This document shows positions 26,983 to 36,660 of a DNA stretch of 64,000 nucleotides, piece by piece; the stretch's first letter is position 1; the number at the start of each line of letters is the position of its first letter. The DNA is taken from NCBI RefSeq assembly GCF_002794255.1, contig NZ_PGGW01000069.1, positions 363,153 to 427,152 on the forward strand, in the 5' to 3' direction. The translations under genes were made by a program, and so were the position numbers. The stretch is from Streptomyces carminius (lineage in GTDB: Bacteria; Actinomycetota; Actinomycetes; Streptomycetales; Streptomycetaceae). The notes below the pieces were generated by a model, which saw only the letters and a list, made by a program, of their open reading frames with translations, searched no databases and was not told the DNA's origin.

Positions 26983-29900
26983 TCAGTCCTCTTGTTCGGC
27001 CGTTTTCAGCATCTGGTCCACCACACGCTCCGATGCGTGTCCGTCGTCCAGGTCGCAGAAGAGGCTCTGAAACCGTTCGTAGCGCTCCTGGTATTCCTCC
27101 ATGACCTGGTCGATGTCTCTGATTGCGGTGACCAGCTCCTCCGATGTGCGGATCAGAGGGCCGGGCGCATCCTGCTCGAAGTCGAAGTAGAACCCACGCA
27201 GAGTGTCCCGGTAGTGCTCCAGGTCGTAGGTGAAGAAAAGCATGGGACGCTTCAGATGGGCGTAGTCAAACATCACCGAGGAGTAGTCGGTGATCATGAG
27301 GTCTGCCGCTAGGTACAGGTCGACGATGTCCGGGTACTCCGAGACATCCCATACGAACCCGTTCCCGGCTCCGGGAACGGCGTCCACCACATTCGAATGG
27401 CGCCGGACGAGCAGTACGTGATCGTCGCCGAGTCGGCGACGCGCGTCCTCCAGGTCCAGGCGCAGGCTGAACTGGAAGTGGCCGCGGCGATGGGACAGAT
27501 CGTCCCGCCAGGTCGGCGCATACAGTACGACCTTCTTGCCGGAAGGTATACCCAGGCTTTCCCTGACCTCCTTCGCCCGGACCTCCGCGTCTGATGCGTA
27601 CAGGTAGTCGTTGCGAGGATATCCCGTCTCCACGATCGGCCCGCTGAACCCCATGGCTCGCTTCAGGATGGGAGTGCTGAACCGGTTGGAGGAGACCAGC
27701 ATGCTCCAGTTCTTCGCCTCTTCCCGGAGCTGGTCGTGGTAGTCGGGGTTGAATTTCGGGACTTCGATGTCCAGACCTATTTTCTTCAACATCGTGCCGT
27801 GCCAGGTCTGTACGATCACTTGGCCCTCACGGCGTTCCAGCCAGTGCGGGAGGTGGGCGTTGGTGACGATGTACCGGCAGCGTGCCAGTGCCTCGTACCA
27901 CTCGGTGCCCCACATCCGGACCCTCTTCACCGTGGACGGCAGCTCCACCTGTCCGTCCCTGACCAGCCACAGGTGCTCCACGTCCAGTCCCCGCCGGAGG
28001 ATCTCCTCGTGGATGGCGCGAGGGCTGTCCGAGTACTGCTTGCCGTTGTAGCTGATGTACAGCACGGAGTCGCGCAGCGGCTTACGACGTCCGGCCTCGT
28101 AGACCTCGCGCCGGAGTTGGTGCTGGCGGTACGGGCCCTGCTCCAGCAGGCCGAGTTCCGACAGGCAGTGCAACTGCGGAAAGTCGTGCCAGCGCGCCTC
28201 CAGGGCGTACTGACGTTCGCGGTGCTCGCCCTCCACCGGGAACTGGGGAATGGCCAGCCGGTCGATGACGAAGGGCACGTCCGCCGAGCCGTCTGCGGGA
28301 GCGTTCACGGGACGGAGGAAGAAGTTCCAGCGGCCGGTCTTCAGCGGGAGCGAGTTCTTCGGACCGGACATGGCGCTGGGATCGAAGTCGGCTTCGAAGG
28401 AGCCGTCCTCCCCCTGGCGCACGGCCACGGTCTTCTCCTCGAAGCGGTCACGGGCCCGGATCACCAGGACCGGCTCGGACAGCTCCAGGGGGACACGCCC
28501 GGACAGGAAGATCCGCCCGTCCTGCCAGCGGGCATCGGTGATCTTCGCCTGGACTGGACGGCCGCACAGCTTGAGGTAGCCGTTGTACCCGGCGAGCAGG
28601 GCGAGCTCGTTGCGGTCCGCGTACTCCCCCAGCGAGGCCGGAAGCCTGATCTGCCCGTCGGCGAGCCCTTCGCGGACCACTGTGGAGAAGCGGCGCTCTT
28701 CCCCCTGGTTGCTGGTGGCCACCAGTTCCGTGCTCCACAGGCGTTTCGCCGACCGTGCGCGCTCGGCGGAACCCGGGTCGGAGTCCTCGTCGGGCTCGTT
28801 GTGGTGCCAGGGCAGGAGGGCGACATCGAGGAGCGGCACACGGACCTGGAAGGAAGTACGTCCGCCAGTGGGCGTTCCCAGGGCGACGGGGTAGGCGTGC
28901 TGCTCACCGCTCTTGCGGTTGGTGACACGAAGCACCACCGTCTCCGAGGCGGACAGCGGCTCGCGTATCTCGCCCTCGACGAGGACGTGCTCGCCATCCG
29001 AGCGGTGGTTCGTGATCAGTGCCCGGACCTTCTCGATGCGGAGCTTCAGAGAGCCCTTCTCAATGGTCGGCAGGAGCCGGAACTCACTGTTCAGCCACTG
29101 GTACGGCGGATGGTTGGCACGGCCCGCGCCACTCGCGTGGACGGAGCGCTTGCGAAACAGTCCGGAGGAGGCCATACCGATGCCGACGTGCCAGGTGGCC
29201 TCCTCCCATTGCTTGCCCCTACGCAGCTTGGCGGGGTCCAGCAGCAGTTCCCATCCGGCCCAGTCGTAGTTGTACTGCTTCTGGCCCGAGAACGTGGTGC
29301 ACTCGGGGCGGTGGATGCTACGGACCGGAATGACCACGCGATGCCGGCTTCCGTCCTTCTTGAGCTGAAGGGCCTTGATCGCGCTGCGCTTTGTCGGCTG
29401 GTCGATGCGGTCGATCCAGGCGTGTCCCAGCAGCCGGAGCTTGCCGCTTTCCCAGGAGAGGTCCTGCAGGGGGGCTTTCAGCCCGAGGTCGGTGTCGATT
29501 CTCAGCGCCCGCTTGGGGACACCGGCCCGCTGCACCTCCACCCCGGAGAAGCGCGCGTACTTGCGGAGCAGGCCGCGCAACTCGACACGGTCACCGCGCC
29601 GCTCGGCGGCCATCATCTCCAGCAATTCGTCCATGGCGTGCTTGCGGACCAGCAACCACTTCACCCGCGCAGTGGTGGGCAGCCCCATGACGACCTCAGG
29701 GTCCACGGCATCCAGGTACCGGTTGACGACCTTGAGGAACTCGTCTCGGAACGCCTGGTCGCCCCGCGGCAGCACATTGATGAAGATGCGCAGGTCACCG
29801 GTCAGAACGGAGCGGTCGTACTCACGCTTGAGGTCGGAGTAGTCCGGCCGGGAGGCGAGGAAGCGGCTGACGGACTCCACAGCCGCAGCCCGGTCGCGCA

Positions 29901-30588
29901 CGGCCTTGGGCTCGGTGCGTCGCTGTGTGATGGACGGTGCGGACTCCCCCTCGCGCAGCCGCCAGTAGTACGTGGGCTCGCTGATCACGTCCACCGATTC
30001 GGCGAGGACGTGGGCCGGGATGATGACCGGGACGTCCTCGTAGAGCACGCCTTCGGGAAAGGACAGCTCGTGGCGCTCCCAGAAGGAGCGCCGGAAGACC
30101 TTGTTGCAGGCGATGCGATCGGTGAGCAGCTTCCGGTAGTGCTGTACATGGGTGCGCTTGCGGGCTCCGCTCGCCAGGATCCGGTGCATCGGAGACTGCC
30201 ACACCTTGGTGGACTTGATGTGCTGCACGTTCCCGGTGGCGAAGTCGGATCCGGTCTCGTCGAGGCTGGCCACCATCAGCCGGTAGGCGTCCGGCGGGAT
30301 CAAGTCGTCACTGTCGACGAAGGCCAGGAACTCCGATTCCGGAGAGACGTTCTCGATCCCCGTGTTACGGGCGGCCCCCAGCCCGGCGTTCTCCTTGCGC
30401 ACGAGTTTGAAGCGCTGGTCGCGGGCAGCGTACTCGGCCGCGACGGCGGCCGAGCCGTCCGGCGAGCCGTCGTCCACCATCACGACCTCGATGTCCCGCA
30501 GGGTCTGTTTGGCCAGTGAGTCGAGACAGGCCGGAAGATACTCCTCCACGTTGTAGATGGGGACGATGATGCTGAGCCGCGGAGCCAT
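26983..30588 (-). CDS. GT2 glycosyltransferase / CDP-glycerol glycerophosphotransferase fusion
   Basis: A 1201-residue wall-polymer synthesis protein. The N-terminal GT2 domain (about 5-240) shows VDDGS at 38-42, AARNTGI at 72-78 and VDSDD at 91-95, the nucleotide-sugar and metal sites. A middle region of about 550 residues, rich in beta-strand-like sequence, is unassigned. The C-terminal glycerophosphotransferase (TagB/TagF-type) domain shows QTWHGTMLKKIG, ETGYPRND, a VLYAPTWRDD strand and ITDYSSVMFDY. Such enzymes polymerise or prime teichoic-acid-like chains at the inner membrane face. Start ATG 30588 follows GAAAGGAAA, 21 bases after the next gene upstream in the same operon. The exact donor and acceptor are unknown. 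Confidence 0.88.
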   Translation of the reverse strand: MAPRLSIIVPIYNVEEYLPACLDSLAKQTLRDIEVVMVDDGSPDGSAAVAAEYAARDQRFKLVRKENAGLGAARNTGIENVSPESEFLAFVDSDDLIPPDAYRLMVASLDETGSDFATGNVQHIKSTKVWQSPMHRILASGARKRTHVQHYRKLLTDRIACNKVFRRSFWERHELSFPEGVLYEDVPVIIPAHVLAESVDVISEPTYYWRLREGESAPSITQRRTEPKAVRDRAAAVESVSRFLASRPDYSDLKREYDRSVLTGDLRIFINVLPRGDQAFRDEFLKVVNRYLDAVDPEVVMGLPTTARVKWLLVRKHAMDELLEMMAAERRGDRVELRGLLRKYARFSGVEVQRAGVPKRALRIDTDLGLKAPLQDLSWESGKLRLLGHAWIDRIDQPTKRSAIKALQLKKDGSRHRVVIPVRSIHRPECTTFSGQKQYNYDWAGWELLLDPAKLRRGKQWEEATWHVGIGMASSGLFRKRSVHASGAGRANHPPYQWLNSEFRLLPTIEKGSLKLRIEKVRALITNHRSDGEHVLVEGEIREPLSASETVVLRVTNRKSGEQHAYPVALGTPTGGRTSFQVRVPLLDVALLPWHHNEPDEDSDPGSAERARSAKRLWSTELVATSNQGEERRFSTVVREGLADGQIRLPASLGEYADRNELALLAGYNGYLKLCGRPVQAKITDARWQDGRIFLSGRVPLELSEPVLVIRARDRFEEKTVAVRQGEDGSFEADFDPSAMSGPKNSLPLKTGRWNFFLRPVNAPADGSADVPFVIDRLAIPQFPVEGEHRERQYALEARWHDFPQLHCLSELGLLEQGPYRQHQLRREVYEAGRRKPLRDSVLYISYNGKQYSDSPRAIHEEILRRGLDVEHLWLVRDGQVELPSTVKRVRMWGTEWYEALARCRYIVTNAHLPHWLERREGQVIVQTWHGTMLKKIGLDIEVPKFNPDYHDQLREEAKNWSMLVSSNRFSTPILKRAMGFSGPIVETGYPRNDYLYASDAEVRAKEVRESLGIPSGKKVVLYAPTWRDDLSHRRGHFQFSLRLDLEDARRRLGDDHVLLVRRHSNVVDAVPGAGNGFVWDVSEYPDIVDLYLAADLMITDYSSVMFDYAHLKRPMLFFTYDLEHYRDTLRGFYFDFEQDAPGPLIRTSEELVTAIRDIDQVMEEYQERYERFQSLFCDLDDGHASERVVDQMLKTAEQED

Positions 30589-30609
30589 GTGCGCGGTTTT
30601 CCTTTCGGT

Positions 30610-32850
30610 TCAGACTGCCCCGACCGACGCGGCAGCCTGCTCGGGGGTAGGTGCCGGGCAGCGCTCGCTCAGGGGAACGACGGGGGGGAGATCGGCGAGG
30701 TCCTCGCTGAGGAAGATGCTGCGGACCAACCGCTCCGCTGCGCGACCGTCGTCGAAGTCGCAGAAGCGCCTTCGGAATTCGGCGCGGAGCTTGGCGGACG
30801 CCTCGTCCTTCCAGGCGCCCGAGGTCAGGACCTCGGCCAGTTCGTCCTGGTCGGCGGCCACCGCGCCGGGGGGCTCGTTGAGCAGGTCGAAGTAGGTGCC
30901 GCGGACCGTTCGGTAGATCTCCCAGTCGGGGGCGTAGATCACGATCGGGCGGTCCAGGTTGGCGTAGTCGAACATCGCCGAGGAGTAGTCGGTCACCAGG
31001 GCGTCCGCGGCCAGGTAGAGCTTCTCCACCACGGGATGCGACGAGACGTCGACGATCCGGCCGCCGGCCCGGAGAGCGGCCAGTTCCGGCGAGGAGTCGT
31101 AGAAGTAGTGGCCGCGGACCAGCAGTGTGGTGTCCGGGCCCAGCTGCCCGGCGAACCGGGCCAGATCCAGGCGCGGTACGAAGGCCGACTCGTACTCGCG
31201 GTGGGTGGGGGTGTAGAGGAGGGCGGTGGTGCCGTCGGCTATGCCGAGCTCCCGCCGGGCGGCCAGGACATCTTCCGCGGTGGCGTTGAGCAGGACGTCG
31301 TTGCGCGGGTAGCCGGTCTCCAAAGTGGTGTAGGAGCAGGGGTAGACGCGCTCCCAGACAGCCGTGGAGTGGCGGTTGGAGGAGAGGCTGTAGTCCCAGC
31401 GGTCGCAGCGCTCCAGCAGCTTCTTGAAGTCCATGCCGTGCGCGGAGCCGGGGTAGTCGCGCTGGTCCAGGCCCATCGACTTCAGCGGTGTGCCGTGGTG
31501 GGTCTGGATGTGTACCGACCCCTCGCGCTTCACCACGGCGTCGGCGAAGTTGACGTTGTTCACCAGGTAACCGGCGCGGGCCATGGCCGTCCAGTACTCG
31601 TGGGACCCCAGCCGGACCGTCTCGACACCGCTGGGTATTCGGTGCCGCTCCTCGGGCCGGACCACCCACACCCGGCGGATGTGCGGGGCCAGCCGGGCCA
31701 GTTCGGCGTCGATCGCCGCGGGGTTGCACGCGTAGCTGCGGCTCCAGTAGGCGGAGAAGACAGCCAGGTTTTCGTCCAGCGGCAGCCTCAGCTGGGTGCG
31801 GTAGTGGGTGCCCATGAGCCGGCGCTTGGTCAGCTGGACCTGCCTGCGGCCGCTTCTGCGCAGCGCCGTCCGGGCCCTGCTCACAACCTTGGCGCCGGCC
31901 AGTGCCGGATGGGCGCCGAGGTCGAGCAGATGGTACTTCCGGCCGCGCGGACCACCGGGCCGGACGAAGCCCGCGGGCTTCCGGAGGCGGTAGTCGGCGG
32001 AGGCCCTGCGGACGAATTCGGCCCGGCTGTCCTGCGGGAGCCGGTCGGGGCGGTCCAGCACGGTGATGTAGTGGTCGGCCATCTTCCGGAACAGCGGCGG
32101 CCGCCAGCGGTCGAGCTCGGGGTGCTCGTCCAGGTACCGGAAGACCCGCTCGTACTGGTCGAAGACGTCGAAGTGCTTACGGCTGCGGGTGCGCAGGATG
32201 TTGCCGCCCTGCCGACGCTGCCGGTAGTACACGCACACCCGGTCCAGTACCGCGATCCGGCGGGCCGTGATGAGTGTGCAGAAGGTCCAGGGGGCGTCCT
32301 CGTAGTAGCCCGGGGGGAACTCGAAGCCGTGCTCCTCGACGAAGTCGCGCCGGTACGCCTTGTTCCAGACTATCTGGAGCAGATCGAGCAGTTCGGGGCG
32401 CTGGTCCAGCGAGAAGCTCGTGGGTTCCGCCTGCTGCAGCATGTGGGCCAGCTGGTTGCGCACGACCCGGCCGTCCCAGTAGGTGCGCGCGTAGTCGTAG
32501 ACGAGGACATCGGGATCGTGCGTGTCCGCCAGCCGTGCGGCGACGGCGGACAGGGAACCGGGAGCCAGGGTGTCGTCGCTGTCGAGGAACAGCACGTAGT
32601 CGCCGCGGGCTTCCCGCAGCCCCGCGTTGCGCGCACGCCCCAGACCCACGTTCTCCGGCAGGTGGAGGACTCGGACCCGGCTGTCCTGGGCTGCGTAGCG
32701 ATCGAGGATGGCGCCGGAGTCGTCGGGGGAGCAGTCGTCGACCGCCACGATCTCGAAGTCGTCGAAGTCCTGCGCCAGGACCGAGTCCAGGCATGCCCCC
32801 AGGTATCCCTGCACCTTGTAAGCGGGCACGACAAGCGTGAAGCGCGGCAA
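30610..32850 (-). CDS. GT2 glycosyltransferase / CDP-glycerol glycerophosphotransferase
   Basis: A 746-residue protein with the same two end domains as its downstream neighbour but no long middle region. GT2: VDDCSPDD at 38-45, GRARNAGL, LDSDD. The C-terminal glycerophosphotransferase domain has TQTHHGTPLKSMG-like sequence (IQTHHGTPLKSMG), LETGYPRNDV, LLYTPTHREY and VTDYSSAMFDYANL. The start is taken as TTG 32850 because AAGGGGAA lies six bases upstream and the frame then opens MPRFTLVVPAYK like other GT2 proteins; a longer frame from 32910 is unlikely. It is the first gene of a two-gene minus-strand operon divergent from galE. The role in wall polymer assembly is inferred from the domains. 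Confidence 0.88.
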   Translation of the reverse strand: MPRFTLVVPAYKVQGYLGACLDSVLAQDFDDFEIVAVDDCSPDDSGAILDRYAAQDSRVRVLHLPENVGLGRARNAGLREARGDYVLFLDSDDTLAPGSLSAVAARLADTHDPDVLVYDYARTYWDGRVVRNQLAHMLQQAEPTSFSLDQRPELLDLLQIVWNKAYRRDFVEEHGFEFPPGYYEDAPWTFCTLITARRIAVLDRVCVYYRQRRQGGNILRTRSRKHFDVFDQYERVFRYLDEHPELDRWRPPLFRKMADHYITVLDRPDRLPQDSRAEFVRRASADYRLRKPAGFVRPGGPRGRKYHLLDLGAHPALAGAKVVSRARTALRRSGRRQVQLTKRRLMGTHYRTQLRLPLDENLAVFSAYWSRSYACNPAAIDAELARLAPHIRRVWVVRPEERHRIPSGVETVRLGSHEYWTAMARAGYLVNNVNFADAVVKREGSVHIQTHHGTPLKSMGLDQRDYPGSAHGMDFKKLLERCDRWDYSLSSNRHSTAVWERVYPCSYTTLETGYPRNDVLLNATAEDVLAARRELGIADGTTALLYTPTHREYESAFVPRLDLARFAGQLGPDTTLLVRGHYFYDSSPELAALRAGGRIVDVSSHPVVEKLYLAADALVTDYSSAMFDYANLDRPIVIYAPDWEIYRTVRGTYFDLLNEPPGAVAADQDELAEVLTSGAWKDEASAKLRAEFRRRFCDFDDGRAAERLVRSIFLSEDLADLPPVVPLSERCPAPTPEQAAASVGAV

Positions 32851-33157
32851 AATTTCCCCTTTTGAGCAGAACTGCACCTTCGGGTGGTGTCGACGGTGAA
32901 CTGCCGACAAACCCGGACGGCCCCTGAAGATGAACAGTTGTCATGTGTTATTCGATTGTGATGTCAAGGTCGCCTGGACGGTGTCGCCAGGACTCCCGGG
33001 GCACGGCGTGTCATGATATCCCGCCGCGCTCGCCCGCCTCCCGGGCTGTGCCCCGGCTCACTGCCGGTATCGTGCATGGGGCATTCAGCCGTCCGTCCGG
33101 CACCGTGTATCGGTCCCCCGGCGGGAGGCCCTGGCGGAGAACTGGGAAGAGACGCGC
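32851..33157. other. Divergent promoter region between the polymer operon and galE
   Basis: 307 bases without a gene and visibly less GC-rich than the surroundings, especially 32920-32975. On the minus strand a perfect TTGACA lies within CCTTGACATCACAATCG (about 32960-32975), a good -35 candidate for the glycosyltransferase operon, but no clean -10 follows at 17-18 bases. On the plus strand GGGAAGAGA precedes the galE ATG. Confidence 0.45.
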
Positions 33158-34138
33158 ATGACGTGGATGGTGACGGGCGGAGCCGGCTACATCGGGGCTC
33201 ACGTCGTACGGGCGATGGTGGCTGACGGGCAGTCGGTCGTGGTGTACGACGACCTCTCGACGGGGGACGCCACCCGGGTGCCGGAGGGCGTCTCCCTGGT
33301 GGTCGGCGATGTCCTGGACCGGCAGAAGCTCGACACGGTCATCCGGGAGCACGGGGTGACGGGTGTGATCCACATCGCCGCGAAGAAGCAGGTCCCGGAG
33401 TCCGTCGCCCGTCCCCTCCACTACTACCGGCAGAACGTGACCGGCCTTCGGACCCTGCTGGAGGCCGCGGCGGAGGCGGGTGTGCGCCGCTTCGTCTTCT
33501 CCTCCTCCGCCGCCGTCTACGGCATGCCGGACGTCGACCTGGTGACCGAGGACACTCCGTGCGTACCGCTCAGCCCCTACGGGGAGACCAAGCTGGTCGG
33601 GGAGTGGATGGTGCGGGCGGCCGGGCAGGCGCACGGTATCGGCAACGTGTCGCTGCGCTACTTCAACGTGGCCGGCGCCGGCGCCCCCGAACTGGGGGAC
33701 ACGGGCGTGTTCAATCTCATCCCCATGGTCTTCGAGAGGCTGGAGAAGGGGGAGCGGCCCCGGATCTTCGGGGACGACTACCCGACCCCGGACGGCACCT
33801 GCGTACGGGACTTCATCCACGTCCAGGACATCGCCTCCGCCCACCTCGCGGCCGCCCGTCGGCTGGTGGAGGAGGACGGTGCCGCCACCCCCGTGTCGCT
33901 GGTCCTCAACATCGGCCGCAGTGAGGGAATCTCGGTCAGGGAGATGGTCGAGCGGGTGTGCAAGGCGACCGGCCACGAGCAGTTGCGGCCGGAGGTGCTC
34001 GGCCGGCGCCCCGGGGACCCCGCGCGGGTGGTCGCGGCGGCCGACCGGATTCGCGCGGAACTCGGCTGGTCGGCCCGCTACGGTGCCGAGGAGATGATCG
34101 AGTCCGCCTGGGCGGGCTGGCGGGCCCGCCACCCGTAG
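33158..34138 (+). CDS. galE: UDP-glucose 4-epimerase
   Basis: A short-chain dehydrogenase/reductase that interconverts UDP-glucose and UDP-galactose with bound NAD. It has 326 residues. The NAD-binding GGAGYIG is at 7-13, the active-site Ser in SSSAAVYG (115-122), and Tyr141 and Lys145 in YGETK. The conserved RYFNVAGA and RDFIHVQDIA segments follow. GGGAAGAGA precedes the ATG. It stands between glycerophosphotransferase genes, so its likely job here is to supply UDP-galactose (or UDP-GalNAc) for the wall polymer rather than galactose catabolism; that is inferred from context. Confidence 0.93.
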   Translation: MTWMVTGGAGYIGAHVVRAMVADGQSVVVYDDLSTGDATRVPEGVSLVVGDVLDRQKLDTVIREHGVTGVIHIAAKKQVPESVARPLHYYRQNVTGLRTLLEAAAEAGVRRFVFSSSAAVYGMPDVDLVTEDTPCVPLSPYGETKLVGEWMVRAAGQAHGIGNVSLRYFNVAGAGAPELGDTGVFNLIPMVFERLEKGERPRIFGDDYPTPDGTCVRDFIHVQDIASAHLAAARRLVEEDGAATPVSLVLNIGRSEGISVREMVERVCKATGHEQLRPEVLGRRPGDPARVVAAADRIRAELGWSARYGAEEMIESAWAGWRARHP

Positions 34139-34225
34139 CGGGGAATGCCCGGAGCGCGCGACGGCCGCCCGGCGCCGAGCAGCCGGGAGAACCCCGGACT
34201 CCTCCACTTTGTGAGCGGACGACGG

Positions 34226-36358
34226 TCAGGTGGTGACGGGATCCGGTCCGTCGACCGGGCTGCCGCTGGTGGTGCCGTCCAGTTCCGGCCCTTCGGGGGC
34301 GTCGGCGGCCGCGTGCTGCCCCGGAGCCTGCTCGGCCCGCCGGGCCATCCGCTCGCGGCGCCGGTCGGCCTCGGCGCACAGCGCCGCGGTCGCCTGCCGG
34401 AAGCGGACGACCGACGGCGGTTCGGCCGGGCCCAGTAGGTACTCCTTCAGCTCCGTCCGGGCCCGGACCAGGGTGTCCCGGTCCGGGTCGCGTACCGAGG
34501 CCAGCAGGTCGGGAACGCCCGAGGCGTCGGGTGTGAGGATCGCCGCCGCCCGTACGGTCGGGAAGACGGCCCGGAACTCCTCCTCCGGCAGTCCGCTGGT
34601 GTTGGCGACCGCGTACGGCTTCTCGCCGGCCAGGTAGTCCGAGATCACGCTGGAGACATCGCTGACCAGCAGATGCGCCTGGTTGAAGCAGGAGTAGAGG
34701 GCGGGCCGCGGGCCGGTGACGACCTGGTGCTCCCACTCGGGGAGGGAGGCCCAGTAGGCCTCCTCCCAGGCGGCTGTCGCGGCGGCCACCCGCGCCGCCT
34801 GCTCGTCCTCCGGGGCCGACTGGTGCAGCATCCGCTCCACCTCGTCCGCGGAACGCCGGAACGCCGCGGTGGTCAGCCCGTCCAGTTCGGCGGTACGGCG
34901 CTCCAGTTCGGCGGCCGCCTCCGGGCCGGGGCGCGGGCCGGAGCGGGCGGCGTTGGCCTCGGTGATCAGCCGCCGGATGCGCTCGTCGGCGCGGGCGGCG
35001 CGCGGATCCACCGAACCGGTCATCGGGTGCGGTTTGTACAGCAGCCGCACCTTCGGGTCCGCGAGCAGCGCGCGGACGATGTTCTCACCCGCCAGGACGA
35101 TCGAGGTGTTGCCCGGGTCCTCGGTCCAGCCCTCCCAGGTGGGGGCGTACAGCACGGTGGTGAGACCGTCCGGGGCGGGCGGTCCGGCGTACGGGCGGAT
35201 CGGCGCGAGCTGGGGGCGGCCGATCTCGAACACGTCCCGGTCGTCGACGCCGATGTCGGCGAGCCGGTAGCGCTCCCGGGCGGCCGGGCCCGCCACCCAC
35301 ACCTCGTCGTACGCCTTGGCGTAGGGATTGCAACTGGAGAGCTTGTCGCTCTCGCCGTGGTTGACGAAAGCGTGCTTGATCGTCGGAATGCGCAGCACCT
35401 GTGAGGTCTTGCCGGAGTTCGACGGATGCAGCATCACCTTCAGCGACGAGTGCTCCAGCCGCATCAGGTGGGCGACCTTCGGGATGCACACGATGGGCAG
35501 GTCGGTGGCGTCGAGTCGCTGGACCATGAACCGCTCGCGGAGCACGATCAGCGGGTTGCCGTCCAGTGCCGCCAGTGGTGCCAGCCACATGTTCGCCTGG
35601 TACGCGGACGAGGCACCGCCGGAGAAGTACATCGCCACGGTCGGCCGGTACCGTGCCAGCCAGTCCTCCAACCAGGCCAGGGCCTGCTCGTCGCCGACCG
35701 GACGTCGCTTCGGCAGCAGCCAGCGGGCCAGATGCACCGTGCCGCCCAGGTACAGGAGCAGGGAGGCGCTTATGCCGACGGCGCCCCAGCGGGCGTCCGC
35801 GGTCGCCACGGTGGTCAGCAGGCACACCGTCGCGGGCAGGGAGAAGACCAGCAGCCGACGGCTGGGCTGCCGGGCCAGTATGCGCGGTGGCGCGGGGGAC
35901 AGCCGCAGCGCGGAGGCGTCGATGTTGCGGGTGAGGAACGGCAGGGTGCGGGTGCGCCGCACCAGCAGCGCGACCAGCTGGCACCCGAAGTGCGCCGCGT
36001 AGCAGCTGAGCAGCGCGAGGGAGAGCAGCCGCTCAGCGGTCGGTTCCACGCCGGGGACCCGGACCAGCGCCACGACGAGGAGCATGTCGCGGAGCAGCTG
36101 ACGGGCGGTGACGTCGAAGCGGAGCCTGCGCAGCCATGAAAGAGCCTGCGGCTGGGCGCGGACGAGGTACAGCTCGGTCGCCGCCCCCACCGTCCAGCCG
36201 ACGGCCAGCGGCGCGGCGTGGGGGAGCAGAGCACCGGCGAACTGGACGAGGAACGCCGCCAGCAGCACACCCCACGCCGCTGCGACCCGGACGGAGGAGG
36301 GCACGGCCGAGGAGGGCTGCCCGGCCGTCGGGGGCCGCCGGCCCAGACGTCGCAGCAT
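34226..36358 (-). CDS. Membrane-anchored CDP-glycerol glycerophosphotransferase-like protein
   Basis: A 710-residue protein from ATG 36358, with GGGGAGGA seven bases upstream; the longer frame to 36502 lacks support. The N-terminal 230 residues hold about six hydrophobic segments (AWGVLLAAFLVQFAGALL first, TVCLLTTVA and SASLLLYLGG last). The soluble part resembles TagB/TagF-type transferases: VNHGESDK, VLYAPTWEGW, LYKPHPMTGS and VSDVSSVISDYLAGEKP. It is the third transferase of this kind within 10 kb and the only one with a membrane domain and no GT2 part. It may act in linkage, priming or export-coupled transfer; the substrate is unknown. It is convergent with galE. Confidence 0.85.
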   Translation of the reverse strand: MLRRLGRRPPTAGQPSSAVPSSVRVAAAWGVLLAAFLVQFAGALLPHAAPLAVGWTVGAATELYLVRAQPQALSWLRRLRFDVTARQLLRDMLLVVALVRVPGVEPTAERLLSLALLSCYAAHFGCQLVALLVRRTRTLPFLTRNIDASALRLSPAPPRILARQPSRRLLVFSLPATVCLLTTVATADARWGAVGISASLLLYLGGTVHLARWLLPKRRPVGDEQALAWLEDWLARYRPTVAMYFSGGASSAYQANMWLAPLAALDGNPLIVLRERFMVQRLDATDLPIVCIPKVAHLMRLEHSSLKVMLHPSNSGKTSQVLRIPTIKHAFVNHGESDKLSSCNPYAKAYDEVWVAGPAARERYRLADIGVDDRDVFEIGRPQLAPIRPYAGPPAPDGLTTVLYAPTWEGWTEDPGNTSIVLAGENIVRALLADPKVRLLYKPHPMTGSVDPRAARADERIRRLITEANAARSGPRPGPEAAAELERRTAELDGLTTAAFRRSADEVERMLHQSAPEDEQAARVAAATAAWEEAYWASLPEWEHQVVTGPRPALYSCFNQAHLLVSDVSSVISDYLAGEKPYAVANTSGLPEEEFRAVFPTVRAAAILTPDASGVPDLLASVRDPDRDTLVRARTELKEYLLGPAEPPSVVRFRQATAALCAEADRRRERMARRAEQAPGQHAAADAPEGPELDGTTSGSPVDGPDPVTT

Positions 36359-36660
36359 GGCGAATCCTCCCCGGAGTGGCGCAGTGCGGAAGAAACTCAC
36401 TGCGGTGAACGAGCCAGACCTCATGCGGGTCACGATATGGGACACCTGCCGGGGAGCCCGGCGGGAAACGGGCTCCCCGGCCCTCCGGGTGCCCGGAACC
36501 ACATCGGCCGACTCGCCCTGGTTCCTCCCGGGGGGCGTCCCCCGCCGGCCCCCGTGCAGGGCCGGTCCCGCCCCGGCGCCGGGCCGGGCGAAGCCGTCGG
36601 GCCACGGGGGAGGGGGTCACTCCGTTATGAATCCGTGTCCATGTGGTTATGATGCGAAGG
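36359..36660. other. Divergent intergenic region with a 12-pair hairpin
   Basis: 302 bases separating the membrane transferase (-) and the acyltransferase (+). It holds a perfect 12-pair stem (36449-36460 with 36469-36480) and a TATGAT box at 36648-36653 for the plus-strand gene. Nothing else is recognisable. Confidence 0.45.
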